From a virus, in the IMG/VR virus record IMGVR_UViG_3300027791_000172, positions 1 through 20,421 of that record: 20,421 nucleotides of DNA. The stretch is one strand, 5' to 3'. Positions 7,112 through 13,778 of this stretch are shown one piece after another (position 1 is the first letter of the stretch; the number at the start of each line of letters is the position of its first letter). The notes below the pieces were generated by a model. It searched no databases, was not told the origin of the DNA, and was given only the letters and a program-made list of their open reading frames with translations. The translations under genes and the position numbers were made by a program.

Positions 7112-7531
7112 ATGACACCATTTGATTACTTAAATACAAGTATTAAATCATATCAACGAGTTAGTAGTTTACAAGGAATTGGATTATTTGCGTTGATTGA
7201 TATAAAAAAAGGTGAAACTCTTTTCCCAAAATGGAAAGGAGAAACAGATTGGTATAAAATAAAGTTTAGTGAGGCTAAACTATTACCAAGAGAAGTGTTT
7301 GCATACATACTTCGTTCATTTGTAAGTAAAATTGAAGATGATAACTCATATATCAATTTCAGATTAGTTAAAGATACTAATTTCTTATTTACAGAACCAT
7401 TATGCTTACTAAACTCAAAAGAAGAAAATGGTAACGTTGATTCCAGTTATGGAATTTCGTTATGTGATATAAAAAAAGATGAAGAACTGTATGGAAACTA
7501 TGAGTACAAACCAACAGTAGTTCTTATATAA
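7112..7531 (+). CDS. Small SET-domain-like protein
   Basis: A 139-aa protein whose ends resemble a SET lysine-methyltransferase domain. GIGLFALIDIKKGETLF (22-38) fits the N-terminal 'G-x-GlfA-x-x-dIkkGe' signature. DIKKDEELYGNYEY (119-132) fits the C-terminal 'dI-x-x-GEEl-x-x-dY' signature with its terminal tyrosine. Between them, LLNSKEENGNVD (99-110) stands where canonical SET proteins have an N-H-S/C-x-x-x-N motif; the histidine is not obvious, so activity is uncertain. Length equals a bare SET domain with no pre- or post-SET cysteine clusters. It sits between nrdB (10 bases upstream) and nrdA (20 bases downstream). The substrate is unknown; the Hc1-like protein encoded at 5906-6076 is an appealing candidate by inference only. 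Confidence 0.6.
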   Translation: MTPFDYLNTSIKSYQRVSSLQGIGLFALIDIKKGETLFPKWKGETDWYKIKFSEAKLLPREVFAYILRSFVSKIEDDNSYINFRLVKDTNFLFTEPLCLLNSKEENGNVDSSYGISLCDIKKDEELYGNYEYKPTVVLI

Positions 7532-7551
7532 TATAATTAATACTAAAATAA

Positions 7552-9333
7552 ATGGCTAAAAATTACGGTGAAGAATTGGGATGGGAACTTGATGTAGATT
7601 TTCCATCATGGGGAAATACTGAGATATATGTTAAAACAATATCTAAAGGATATTTACTTGTTGGTGAAAAACCAAAGGATGCATATTGGAGAGTTGCATC
7701 ACGAGTTGCAATGCGATTAGGTAAACCACAACTAGCAACCAAATTCTTTGACTATATATGGAAGGGTTGGTTGAACTTAGCAACACCTGTTCTTTCAAAT
7801 ACTGGTACTGATAGGGGATTGCCTATTAGTTGTTTTGGTATTGATGTAGCTGATTCCATATATGATATCGGTTCTAAGAACTTAGAATTAATGTTACTTG
7901 CCAAACATGGTGGTGGGGTTGGTGTTGGTATCAACCAAATCAGACCAGCGGGTTCTACTATTACAGGTAATGGAACATCTGATGGTGTAATACCATTTGC
8001 AAAAATATACGATTCAACAATACTCGCAACCAATCAAGGTTCGGTACGAAGAGGAGCTGCATCTGTTAACCTTAACATAGAACATAAAGATTTCGAAGAG
8101 TGGTTAGAAATCAGAGAACCAAAAGGAGATGTAAACAGACAATCATTAAATCTACACCAATGTGCAGTAGTAGGTGATAAGTTTATGAGAAAACTTCAAG
8201 ATGGTGATCCTGATTCTCGTAGAAAGTGGGGAAAATTATTACAAAAAAGAAAAGCAACTGGTGAACCATATATTATGTATAAGGGAAATGTTAATAAAGC
8301 AAATCCAGAAGCTTATAAGAAAAATGGTTTAAAAGTTCATATGACAAACATATGTTCTGAAATTACACTACATACCGATGAAAATCATTCATTTGTTTGT
8401 TGTTTATCTTCATTAAACTTATCCAAGTACAACGAGTGGAAAGATACTGATTTAGTTTATACAGCAACTTGGTTCTTGGATGGTGTACTTGAAGAGTTTA
8501 TACAGAAAGCAAAGAATATGAAAGGATTCGAACATTCTGTTGCATCTGCTGAAAAAGGTAGAGCATTAGGATTGGGAGTTTTAGGATGGCACACATATCT
8601 ACAACAAAATGGTATTCCATTTGAAGGTATGGAAGCACAATTCGAAACTCGTAAGATTTTCTCTCAATTAAAGATTGAATCTGAAAGAGCAAGTAGAGAT
8701 ATGGGTGAGGAAATGGGAGAACCATTGTGGTGTAGAGAAACGAATATGAGAAATACTCACTTAAGAGCAATTGCACCAACCGTATCTAATTCAAAATTAA
8801 GTGGAAACGTTTCTGCAGGTATTGAACCATGGGCTGCAAATGTATTCACAGAACAAACATCTAAGGGAACGTTTATTAGAAAAAATGCTGAACTAGAAAA
8901 AGTTCTAAGAAAAGCTGGTATCAATAATAAAGATACTTGGGATAAAATATTAGCTGATGGTGGTTCTGTACAAGATGTTCCTGAATTGGATAAGTGGTGT
9001 TACTTAAATGGAAAAATGTTATTATGTGCAGAAATAGGTGATGAGGATAGAACAAAAACATATCCTGTTAAAGATGTTTACAGAACTTTTAAAGAAATCA
9101 ACCAAATGGATTTAGTTAAACAAGCGGGCGTAAGACAACAATATATTGACCAAGGAGTTTCATTAAACTTGGCATTTCCATCGATAGTTGAACCAAAGTG
9201 GATTAACCAAGTAACGATGGAAGCTTGGAAACAAGGAATTAAAACATTGTACTACATGAGAACTGAATCAGTACTTCGTGGTGATATAGCACAAAGAGCT
9301 CTTGACCCGGATTGCGTAGCCTGTGATGGATAA
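7552..9333 (+). CDS. nrdA: Ribonucleotide reductase class I, alpha subunit (NrdA), without ATP cone
   Basis: A 593-aa catalytic subunit that makes deoxyribonucleotides. The R1 barrel is recognisable: LATPVLSNTG (76-85), the redox cysteine C94 (PISCFG), the AKHGGGVGVGINQIR segment near 117-131, active-site N266/C268/E270 (TNICSE), the second redox cysteine at C283 or C284 (VCCLSSLNL), paired radical-transfer tyrosines Y567-Y568 (TLYYMRTES), and a C-terminal CVAC pair (C588, C591) that would be re-reduced by thioredoxin. The N-terminus enters the R1 alpha domain almost at once, so the ATP-cone activity-control domain of E. coli NrdA is missing, which accounts for most of the shorter length. The likely reductant is encoded at 9902-10162. 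The stop overlaps the next start by one base (TAATG). Confidence 0.94.
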   Translation: MAKNYGEELGWELDVDFPSWGNTEIYVKTISKGYLLVGEKPKDAYWRVASRVAMRLGKPQLATKFFDYIWKGWLNLATPVLSNTGTDRGLPISCFGIDVADSIYDIGSKNLELMLLAKHGGGVGVGINQIRPAGSTITGNGTSDGVIPFAKIYDSTILATNQGSVRRGAASVNLNIEHKDFEEWLEIREPKGDVNRQSLNLHQCAVVGDKFMRKLQDGDPDSRRKWGKLLQKRKATGEPYIMYKGNVNKANPEAYKKNGLKVHMTNICSEITLHTDENHSFVCCLSSLNLSKYNEWKDTDLVYTATWFLDGVLEEFIQKAKNMKGFEHSVASAEKGRALGLGVLGWHTYLQQNGIPFEGMEAQFETRKIFSQLKIESERASRDMGEEMGEPLWCRETNMRNTHLRAIAPTVSNSKLSGNVSAGIEPWAANVFTEQTSKGTFIRKNAELEKVLRKAGINNKDTWDKILADGGSVQDVPELDKWCYLNGKMLLCAEIGDEDRTKTYPVKDVYRTFKEINQMDLVKQAGVRQQYIDQGVSLNLAFPSIVEPKWINQVTMEAWKQGIKTLYYMRTESVLRGDIAQRALDPDCVACDG

Positions 9334-9905
9334 TGGTTAGTTTATTATGTTCATCAAGAAGTGGTTCTACTAGTTTATCATTATATCTTTCAAAGATACT
9401 TGATTTAAAACTAGAAACACTTCCGTTTATAAAAGAAAGAGAAATATCTAGTTTAGAAGATGGTATATTTTACAAAATATTAATCCATCAACAAGCAAAA
9501 GGATATGATTCTTTATTTGACTTTGGTGAACAAATTATACTAAAATCTGATAAAATAATTTTATTGGATAGAGAAAATAAATTAGAACAATCAGAATCAT
9601 TGGCATTTAGAAAATCTAAATACGGTGATGATTTTTCTAAATACCATATACGAGAACCATATGGAAATATTGATGTTAATTTGGTAAATGAATGTATGTT
9701 TCATTATAAAGAACATAGTAGAGCATTATCACAATTATCTAAAAAACACAATATACCTTTGTTTACGTATGAGGAGATATATTTAAATAAAAGAATTGAT
9801 AGATTGAATGAATATCTTGGTATTGATAGAAATGAAAATCTTGAAAATTTATACATAAATAACAACAGAGATAGAATAATTAATTTAAAGGAAACAATGA
9901 TATGA
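9333..9905 (+). CDS. Sulfotransferase-like P-loop protein
   Basis: A 190-aa protein starting MVSLLCSSRSGSTSLSLYLS. The SSRSGSTSL loop (7-15) is the 5'-phosphosulfate-binding motif of PAPS-dependent sulfotransferases. IILLDRENKLEQSESL (75-90), with an Arg followed seven residues later by Ser, fits the 3'-phosphate-binding motif. It is shorter than typical members (about 250-300 aa), so it may be a compact or minimal form. The acceptor cannot be deduced; surface glycans, lipids or a modified base are possible. It overlaps nrdA by one base and thioredoxin by four, so it is translated as part of the nrd operon. No PAPS-synthesis genes are visible. Confidence 0.7.
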   Translation: MVSLLCSSRSGSTSLSLYLSKILDLKLETLPFIKEREISSLEDGIFYKILIHQQAKGYDSLFDFGEQIILKSDKIILLDRENKLEQSESLAFRKSKYGDDFSKYHIREPYGNIDVNLVNECMFHYKEHSRALSQLSKKHNIPLFTYEEIYLNKRIDRLNEYLGIDRNENLENLYINNNRDRIINLKETMI

Positions 9906-10162
9906 TACAAGTAAAGAAATTTTATGCAGAATGGTGTGGACCTTGTAAGGTACTAACACCTCTAATGGAAAATGTAAAATCTAAATTTAATAATGTAAAT
10001 TTTGAGGATATAGATATAGAAGTTCAATATGAAGTTGCACAGAAGTATCATGTACGTTCTGTTCCAACTGTTATTATTGAAAAAAATGGTGAAGAAGTAC
10101 AACGATTCACAGGAGTACAATCCGAAATGGCGTATATAAACGCTTTGAATGAAAACTTATAG
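9902..10162 (+). CDS. Thioredoxin
   Basis: An 86-aa thioredoxin. The active site WCGPC lies at residues 11-15 and the cis-proline SVPT at 53-56, followed by the typical strand and 'F-x-G' (RFTG). It is shorter than host thioredoxins (about 105 aa) because it lacks the first strand and helix, similar in size to T4 NrdC. It probably reduces the C-terminal CVAC of the phage NrdA. The ATG overlaps the stop of the sulfotransferase gene (ATGA), and a new promoter starts just after its stop, so it ends the nrd transcription unit. Confidence 0.92.
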   Translation: MIQVKKFYAEWCGPCKVLTPLMENVKSKFNNVNFEDIDIEVQYEVAQKYHVRSVPTVIIEKNGEEVQRFTGVQSEMAYINALNENL

Positions 10163-10169
10163 TAAATCA

Positions 10170-10201
10170 TTAGGATATATGAAAATAATTTCGTATATTT
10201 G
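10170..10201 (+). promoter_or_regulatory. Bacteroidota-type promoter upstream of the 80-aa ORF
   Basis: TTAGG at 10170-10174 and TATATTTG at 10194-10201, with 20 bases between TTAG and the -7 element. The block ATTTCGTATATTTG is shared with the promoters at 3269, 15358 and 19650. The next ATG is 16 bases downstream after an AAATAAATAA leader. Confidence 0.8.
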
Positions 10202-10216
10202 TAACAAATAAATAAT

Positions 10217-10459
10217 ATGGCAAGCATAAAAGTATTTATGAAGGATGAGGAAAAAGATAAACCAGTAATTGGAATCCCTCAAGTTCCTAAAAAATTAAGT
10301 AAACAACTATCAAATCAAGATGGAACTGAAATTGTTTATTTTGTAGATAAGAATTACGGATTATCAAATGGATTAGCAACAGCAATGAATTTTTCTATTT
10401 TACATCCAATGTCACCAAATATGTGTGAAATTAAATGTAAAATAGAAAGAATTGACTAA
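10217..10459 (+). CDS. Hypothetical 80-aa protein, paralogue of the next gene
   Basis: Function not recognised. It begins MASIKVFMKDEEKDKP and resembles the protein of the next gene along its length: MA-x-IK start, a K/R-DE motif, a proline-lysine segment before a Ser-Lys-x-Leu, a G-x-(E/P)-x-x-Y strand, and an F-x-x-x-HP-x-x-P element near the end. No membrane segment or signal peptide. With its private promoter and 16-base leader it looks like an early, highly expressed small phage protein, perhaps a host-takeover factor, but that is inference. Confidence 0.7.
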   Translation: MASIKVFMKDEEKDKPVIGIPQVPKKLSKQLSNQDGTEIVYFVDKNYGLSNGLATAMNFSILHPMSPNMCEIKCKIERID

Positions 10460-10475
10460 AGTTTATCCTAAATAA

Positions 10476-10507
10476 TTAGGTTATATCAAATAAATTTCGT
10501 ATATTTA
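10476..10507 (+). promoter_or_regulatory. Bacteroidota-type promoter upstream of the 85-aa ORF
   Basis: TTAGG at 10476-10480 and TATATTTA at 10500-10507, with 20 bases between TTAG and the -7 element; the last base of the -7 box is A rather than G. The AT-rich leader after it contains TATAAATA twice (10511-10518 and 10527-10534), identical to the T4 late-promoter core. In DNA this AT-rich that could be chance. Confidence 0.75.
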
Positions 10508-10537
10508 CATTATAAATAACTTAAAATATAAATAGAT

Positions 10538-10795
10538 ATGGCAGGAATTAAATTCGTACACAGAGATGAAACAACAGTAAAATTAAAAGCAACACCTAAA
10601 ATTGCCTTTAATAAGAGTAAAAAGTTAACTAGTTTAGAGGGTGGTGAGCCACTATATTATATACAAGTTGCTGAGGCATTTAGGTTAAAACTTGATACTT
10701 TCTGTGATTTTAATCAAAAACATCCAGTATATCCAGATTATAGTTTAATAAACATTCCTATAATACGAGATGAACGTTCAAAGGTATTTATTTAA
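10538..10795 (+). CDS. Hypothetical 85-aa protein, paralogue of the preceding gene
   Basis: Function not recognised. It begins MAGIKFVHRDETTVKLKA and shares with the gene at 10217 the MA-x-IK start, R/K-DE, a Pro-Lys segment, Ser-Lys-x-Leu, a GG-x-x-L-x-Y strand and F-x-x-x-HP-x-x-P. Together with the repeated promoter this suggests duplication of a promoter-plus-gene cassette followed by divergence. The stop is 17 bases before the HD-domain gene, so the promoter at 10476 probably also serves the genes downstream as far as the second methyltransferase. Confidence 0.7.
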   Translation: MAGIKFVHRDETTVKLKATPKIAFNKSKKLTSLEGGEPLYYIQVAEAFRLKLDTFCDFNQKHPVYPDYSLINIPIIRDERSKVFI

Positions 10796-10812
10796 AACAT
10801 AATATAGGTTAC

Positions 10813-11460
10813 ATGAAACAATATACAGACAAACAACTAGAAGAAAATTACAATAAATTCATTGCAGCGGTAAAGAGTTTATTCACAGGTGAAAGATTAG
10901 AAAAGTTACTACATATGTACAGTATGGAAGAACTTGGACCTAATCTAATGTTACAACCTGCAAGTGGTAACATAGGTTATCATAACGCATATGATGGGGG
11001 ATACATTGACCACATTATGAATGTAGTTAATAACTCAATCAGAATGATGAAGTTATATGAAGATGTGGGTGGAAAAATCGATTTCACTCGTGATGAATTG
11101 TTATTCGCTGCATTCCATCATGATTTAGGAAAACTTGGTAAAAAAGGAGTGCTTAATTACTTACCAAATAAATCTGAGTGGCATATTAAAAATCAAGGAA
11201 AGATTTATACAAACAATCCAGAATTACCATTCATGGATTTAACTGATAGAACATTTCTAACATTAAGTGATTATGGATTAACACATACGAGTAACGAGTG
11301 GTTTGGAATCAGACTAACTGATGGTATGTATGATGATGCAAATATCAAATACCTTAAAACTTATAATCCAGATAACACACTACGTTCGAACATACAATAT
11401 ATACTACATTGGGCAGACCATATGAGTACTTGTATGGAAAGGGATACTCAAAACAACTAA
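10813..11460 (+). CDS. HD-domain metal-dependent phosphohydrolase
   Basis: A 215-aa protein with the HD-superfamily metal ligands in order: H67 (GGYIDHIMN), H103-D104 (FHHDLGKLG) and a late Asp (HWADH, D202). HD enzymes hydrolyse phosphomonoesters or phosphodiesters, often of nucleotides. The substrate is not evident; hydrolysis of nucleotides or of signalling nucleotides would suit both the neighbouring dNTP genes and an anti-defence role. No signal peptide. It follows the 85-aa ORF by 17 bases, and its TAA overlaps the ATG of the HTH gene (TAATG). Confidence 0.85.
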   Translation: MKQYTDKQLEENYNKFIAAVKSLFTGERLEKLLHMYSMEELGPNLMLQPASGNIGYHNAYDGGYIDHIMNVVNNSIRMMKLYEDVGGKIDFTRDELLFAAFHHDLGKLGKKGVLNYLPNKSEWHIKNQGKIYTNNPELPFMDLTDRTFLTLSDYGLTHTSNEWFGIRLTDGMYDDANIKYLKTYNPDNTLRSNIQYILHWADHMSTCMERDTQNN

Positions 11461-11633
11461 TGAGATTAAGAGGGGAATCACATCCTAGATCAAAACTAAC
11501 TACCGAGCAAGTACTACAAATCAGAGAACTTTATTCAAAGGGATTTTCTACTAATGTAATTGCTCGTAACTTTAAAGTTTCTACTTGGAATATAGAAGAA
11601 ATTGTAAAGAGAAAAACGTGGACACATATATGA
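11460..11633 (+). CDS. Small helix-turn-helix protein, like the C-terminal part of HNH homing endonucleases
   Basis: I start it at ATG 11460, overlapping the HD stop by one base, giving 57 aa (MRLRGESHPRSKLTTEQVLQ...). A TTG further upstream at 11409 would only add translated shadow of the HD gene. The pattern 'GE-x-H/P-x-SKLT-x-x-QV-x-x-IR-x-LY-x-x-G-x-S-x-x-x-IA-x-x-F-x-VS ... IV-x-x-KTW-x-H' is the DNA-binding HTH that usually follows the HNH nuclease of phage homing endonucleases. No HNH catalytic residues are present. It may be a remnant of an invading endonuclease or a domesticated small DNA-binding protein or regulator. Its TGA overlaps the next ATG (ATGA). Confidence 0.7.
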   Translation: MRLRGESHPRSKLTTEQVLQIRELYSKGFSTNVIARNFKVSTWNIEEIVKRKTWTHI

Positions 11634-11851
11634 AATTCAATTTTAATAACGATAAGTATAAATTTAACTTCTCATTCCCAACTATAATATTCTCAATACC
11701 AACTGCTATAATAGGACATAGTATTCATGGTGGATTTTGGTGGACATTATTTGATTTATTCTTTTGGCCAATAGCATGGCTGAAGTGGTTAATATATCGA
11801 GATGTGAATGTTACAATAATAAAGAACGCATTTAGTTGGTTCTTAGAATAA
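11630..11851 (+). CDS. Small membrane protein, 73 aa
   Basis: I choose ATG 11630, which overlaps the HTH gene stop (ATGA), rather than the in-frame ATG at 11585 inside that gene. The product MKFNFNNDKYKFNFSFPTII... has one clear hydrophobic stretch (about 16-31) and a second, tryptophan- and phenylalanine-rich one (about 35-56, HGGFWWTLFDLFFWPIAWLK), so two membrane passes are likely. No family is recognised. Possible roles include superinfection exclusion or membrane takeover, by inference only. The next gene starts 15 bases downstream. Confidence 0.65.
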   Translation: MKFNFNNDKYKFNFSFPTIIFSIPTAIIGHSIHGGFWWTLFDLFFWPIAWLKWLIYRDVNVTIIKNAFSWFLE

Positions 11852-11866
11852 ATAAACTAATATATA

Positions 11867-13099
11867 ATGACTAACGGAGAAGATATATTATCAAAGTATA
11901 GAAAAGGCACTTTCGTTGGAGAATTTCCAACCATTTCAGAACATGATTTTGAATTATTAAAAGAAACATACCCGAAGGATACTGTTAAAGAAATGATGGC
12001 AGAATTATTCATGGAGTATCCAATACCATATGCTGATATTACTGAAGAAGATGCTTATAATGATTTTTTAAAACTTAAAGGTTTTAGATGGAGTGAGTAT
12101 CTTAAAGAAGGTGAATGGTTTCCACGAAAAGCAGCGGAATCTAAATATCCATTAACATACGATGGAAAACAACAATACTTTTCTCGTATCAATACAGGTA
12201 ACAGAGCATCTAATTATTTCCAACAACACAACAGATGGAGTGTAGATGGTTCAGTTTCACCAGGTCCAAAAAGAACTTGGGAAACGAAAGCATTTATGGT
12301 ATCTTTAATGGGAGCATCTTATTCTTTAAAATTACCACAAGTTGGTAAAAAGGAATTAAGAACAATGATTGGATTACGCAAGTATATATGTGCCCAGTTC
12401 AAGCCAAATGTTGCCAAGATGTTTTATGATATGAATAATGCTAAAACTGTACTTGATTTCTCAATGGGATGGGGTGATAGATTAGCAGGTGCATTTTCAA
12501 GTGAAACAGTTGAACATTATGTAGGGTTAGACCCTCGTAAAGAAAATCATCCTATCTATGAACAACAAAGAGATTTCTATACCAAACATACATCTTTCTT
12601 TGAAACACCTACCAAAACAAACTTCTATGAATCACCAGCAGAAGATTTCAACTATGATGAGTATAATGATTACTTTGATGTAGTATTTACATCACCACCA
12701 TACTTTTCAGTTGAAAGATATTCACACGATGATACACAGAGCTGGGTAAGATATAAAAACATAAACGATTGGAACAAGAATTTTTTACATACTACGTTGG
12801 GTAAGATTATACCAACAGTTAAGAAAGGTGGTATTATTGCAATTAACATCGCTGATGTTTATGCAAGTTCTAAAGGTGATAAGGGTTGGCTAGAAATTTG
12901 TAATCCAATGATTGAATACCTCACTTCTAAGGGATTAACTTATAAGGGGTGTATTGGTATGGAAATGGCAAAAAGACCTAATAGTGGTGGTGCAGGAACT
13001 GCTAAAGATGGACAACAGTATTCAGAGGAGAGTTTACAGTTGGCAGAAGAAACAAAAAACCAAACTTTTTGTGAACCTGTGTGGATAGTTCAAAAATAA
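11867..13099 (+). CDS. DNA methyltransferase (TSPPY type), copy 2
   Basis: A 410-aa SAM-dependent amino-methyltransferase. Motif I is DFSMGWGDRLAGAF (197-210), motif IV is TSPPYFSVERY (275-285), followed by DDTQSWVRY, and the late strand reads GGIIAINIADVY (321-332). It shares these features and the EP-x-W-I-V C-terminal end with the enzyme at 4687-5742, but is about 60 residues longer, with a different N-terminal half (1-190), where sequence recognition may lie. Two divergent members in one phage suggest two target sequences or an unusual substrate. It is the last gene before the promoter at 13111. Whether the product is N6-methyladenine or N4-methylcytosine cannot be read from motif IV. Confidence 0.85.
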   Translation: MTNGEDILSKYRKGTFVGEFPTISEHDFELLKETYPKDTVKEMMAELFMEYPIPYADITEEDAYNDFLKLKGFRWSEYLKEGEWFPRKAAESKYPLTYDGKQQYFSRINTGNRASNYFQQHNRWSVDGSVSPGPKRTWETKAFMVSLMGASYSLKLPQVGKKELRTMIGLRKYICAQFKPNVAKMFYDMNNAKTVLDFSMGWGDRLAGAFSSETVEHYVGLDPRKENHPIYEQQRDFYTKHTSFFETPTKTNFYESPAEDFNYDEYNDYFDVVFTSPPYFSVERYSHDDTQSWVRYKNINDWNKNFLHTTLGKIIPTVKKGGIIAINIADVYASSKGDKGWLEICNPMIEYLTSKGLTYKGCIGMEMAKRPNSGGAGTAKDGQQYSEESLQLAEETKNQTFCEPVWIVQK

Positions 13100-13110
13100 T
13101 TCACTTTTTA

Positions 13111-13142
13111 TTAGGTTATTCCAATAAAAAGTCGTATATTTA
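13111..13142 (+). promoter_or_regulatory. Bacteroidota-type promoter of the small-gene/lipoprotein unit
   Basis: TTAGG at 13111-13115 and TATATTTA at 13135-13142, with 20 bases between TTAG and the -7 element. The six bases before the -7 element (AAGTCG) differ from the ATTTCG of the other copies. It is followed by a longer leader (about 55 bases) than the other promoters. Confidence 0.75.
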
Positions 13143-13155
13143 CTTAGTAAATGTG

Positions 13156-13167
13156 TGGGAGTTCCCA
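13156..13167. promoter_or_regulatory. Inverted repeat just downstream of the promoter (possible operator or hairpin)
   Basis: TGGGA (13156-13160), two bases, then TCCCA (13163-13167). It starts 13 bases after the -7 element, so it would lie at or just after the transcription start, where a repressor site or 5' hairpin could act. It is absent from the other five promoters. Confidence 0.35.
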
Positions 13168-13197
13168 TTAATGTTAAACCTTAAAACTATATAAATT

Positions 13198-13464
13198 ATG
13201 ACTAATAAAATCGAAATGTTTGTGAAGAGTATTGAGGGAGTTAAGTTCACTCCTCCTCAGAAGAAGATAGTTAACCTCATCCTTAAAGGTTGGGAAATCA
13301 AAGTTGTGAATAAGCATAGAATGAATGGTGGAGAGATGATGTGGAAAACACCAAACGATTCATTAGAGTATGCTGGGAAAGTTTACAAAGCGTTTTTCAA
13401 CGTATTCTATCAGATAAAGAAACAAAAGGGAATCGAAGTTCCCACTAACCTATTTTGTAAATAA
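13198..13464 (+). CDS. Hypothetical 88-aa protein
   Basis: No family recognised. The product is basic and soluble-looking (MTNKIEMFVKSIEGVKFTPP at the start, KWxTPND-like centre, one terminal Cys). FTPPQKKIVNLILKGWEI could be a helix-turn-helix-like stretch, but this is weak. It is the first gene behind the promoter at 13111 and is followed by two more small genes, a cluster typical of early phage accessory genes. The leader ends TTAAACCTTAAAACTATATA before the ATG region; a similar TTAAAACCTTAAATT leader precedes the gene at 13590. Confidence 0.7.
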   Translation: MTNKIEMFVKSIEGVKFTPPQKKIVNLILKGWEIKVVNKHRMNGGEMMWKTPNDSLEYAGKVYKAFFNVFYQIKKQKGIEVPTNLFCK

Positions 13465-13467
13465 ACT

Positions 13468-13578
13468 ATGAATACACTAAAACACCATTTGGCTAGATTA
13501 GAAATGATGATGATGGAAGAACGTGGTATTATCATATCTTACGAAGAAGCATTAGAATTAACAAATAACAAATCTTAA
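13468..13578 (+). CDS. Very small ORF, 36 aa
   Basis: ATG at 13468, three bases after the preceding stop, and TAA at 13576-13578. The product MNTLKHHLARLEMMMMEERG plus 16 residues ending in ALELTNNKS is probably a single helix with a four-methionine run. It fills the only gap between two small genes and ends 11 bases before the next ATG, so translation is likely, but no homology is known to me. Confidence 0.5.
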   Translation: MNTLKHHLARLEMMMMEERGIIISYEEALELTNNKS

Positions 13579-13589
13579 AACCTTAAATT

Positions 13590-13778
13590 ATGATTAAAGC
13601 ATTAAAATCAAAACTACTAACATACCTTTTCACAGATTGGGTAAAAACTGAAACTGATTTAGAAACCTTAATGGTAACTAAAAAATACATTAAACTTAGA
13701 GAAATCGAGATTACAGGAATTAAACCAGTAATGGGATTCCGTTCACATATTGCAGAAGAAGACCAAGTGAATGGGTAG
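13590..13778 (+). CDS. Hypothetical 62-aa protein
   Basis: Not recognised. MIKALKSKLLTYLFTDWVKT at the start, then a Thr/Leu-rich segment and an acidic C-terminus (AEEDQVNG). No convincing membrane helix. Preceded by a TTAAAACCTTAAATT leader like that of the 88-aa gene. Its last eight bases overlap the start of the metallopeptidase gene in another frame, suggesting coupled translation. Confidence 0.6.
   Translation: MIKALKSKLLTYLFTDWVKTETDLETLMVTKKYIKLREIEITGIKPVMGFRSHIAEEDQVNG

Noticed and set aside
10511-10534. Two TATAAATA boxes as T4-type late promoters
   Set aside because: The leader is almost entirely A and T, another copy occurs by chance-like context at 15390, and the downstream genes are not late genes; noted only within the promoter entry.
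11409-11459. Upstream TTG start for the HTH gene, adding 17 residues
   Set aside because: The extension lies wholly inside the HD gene and adds no homologous sequence; ATG 11460 overlaps the stop as at other junctions here.
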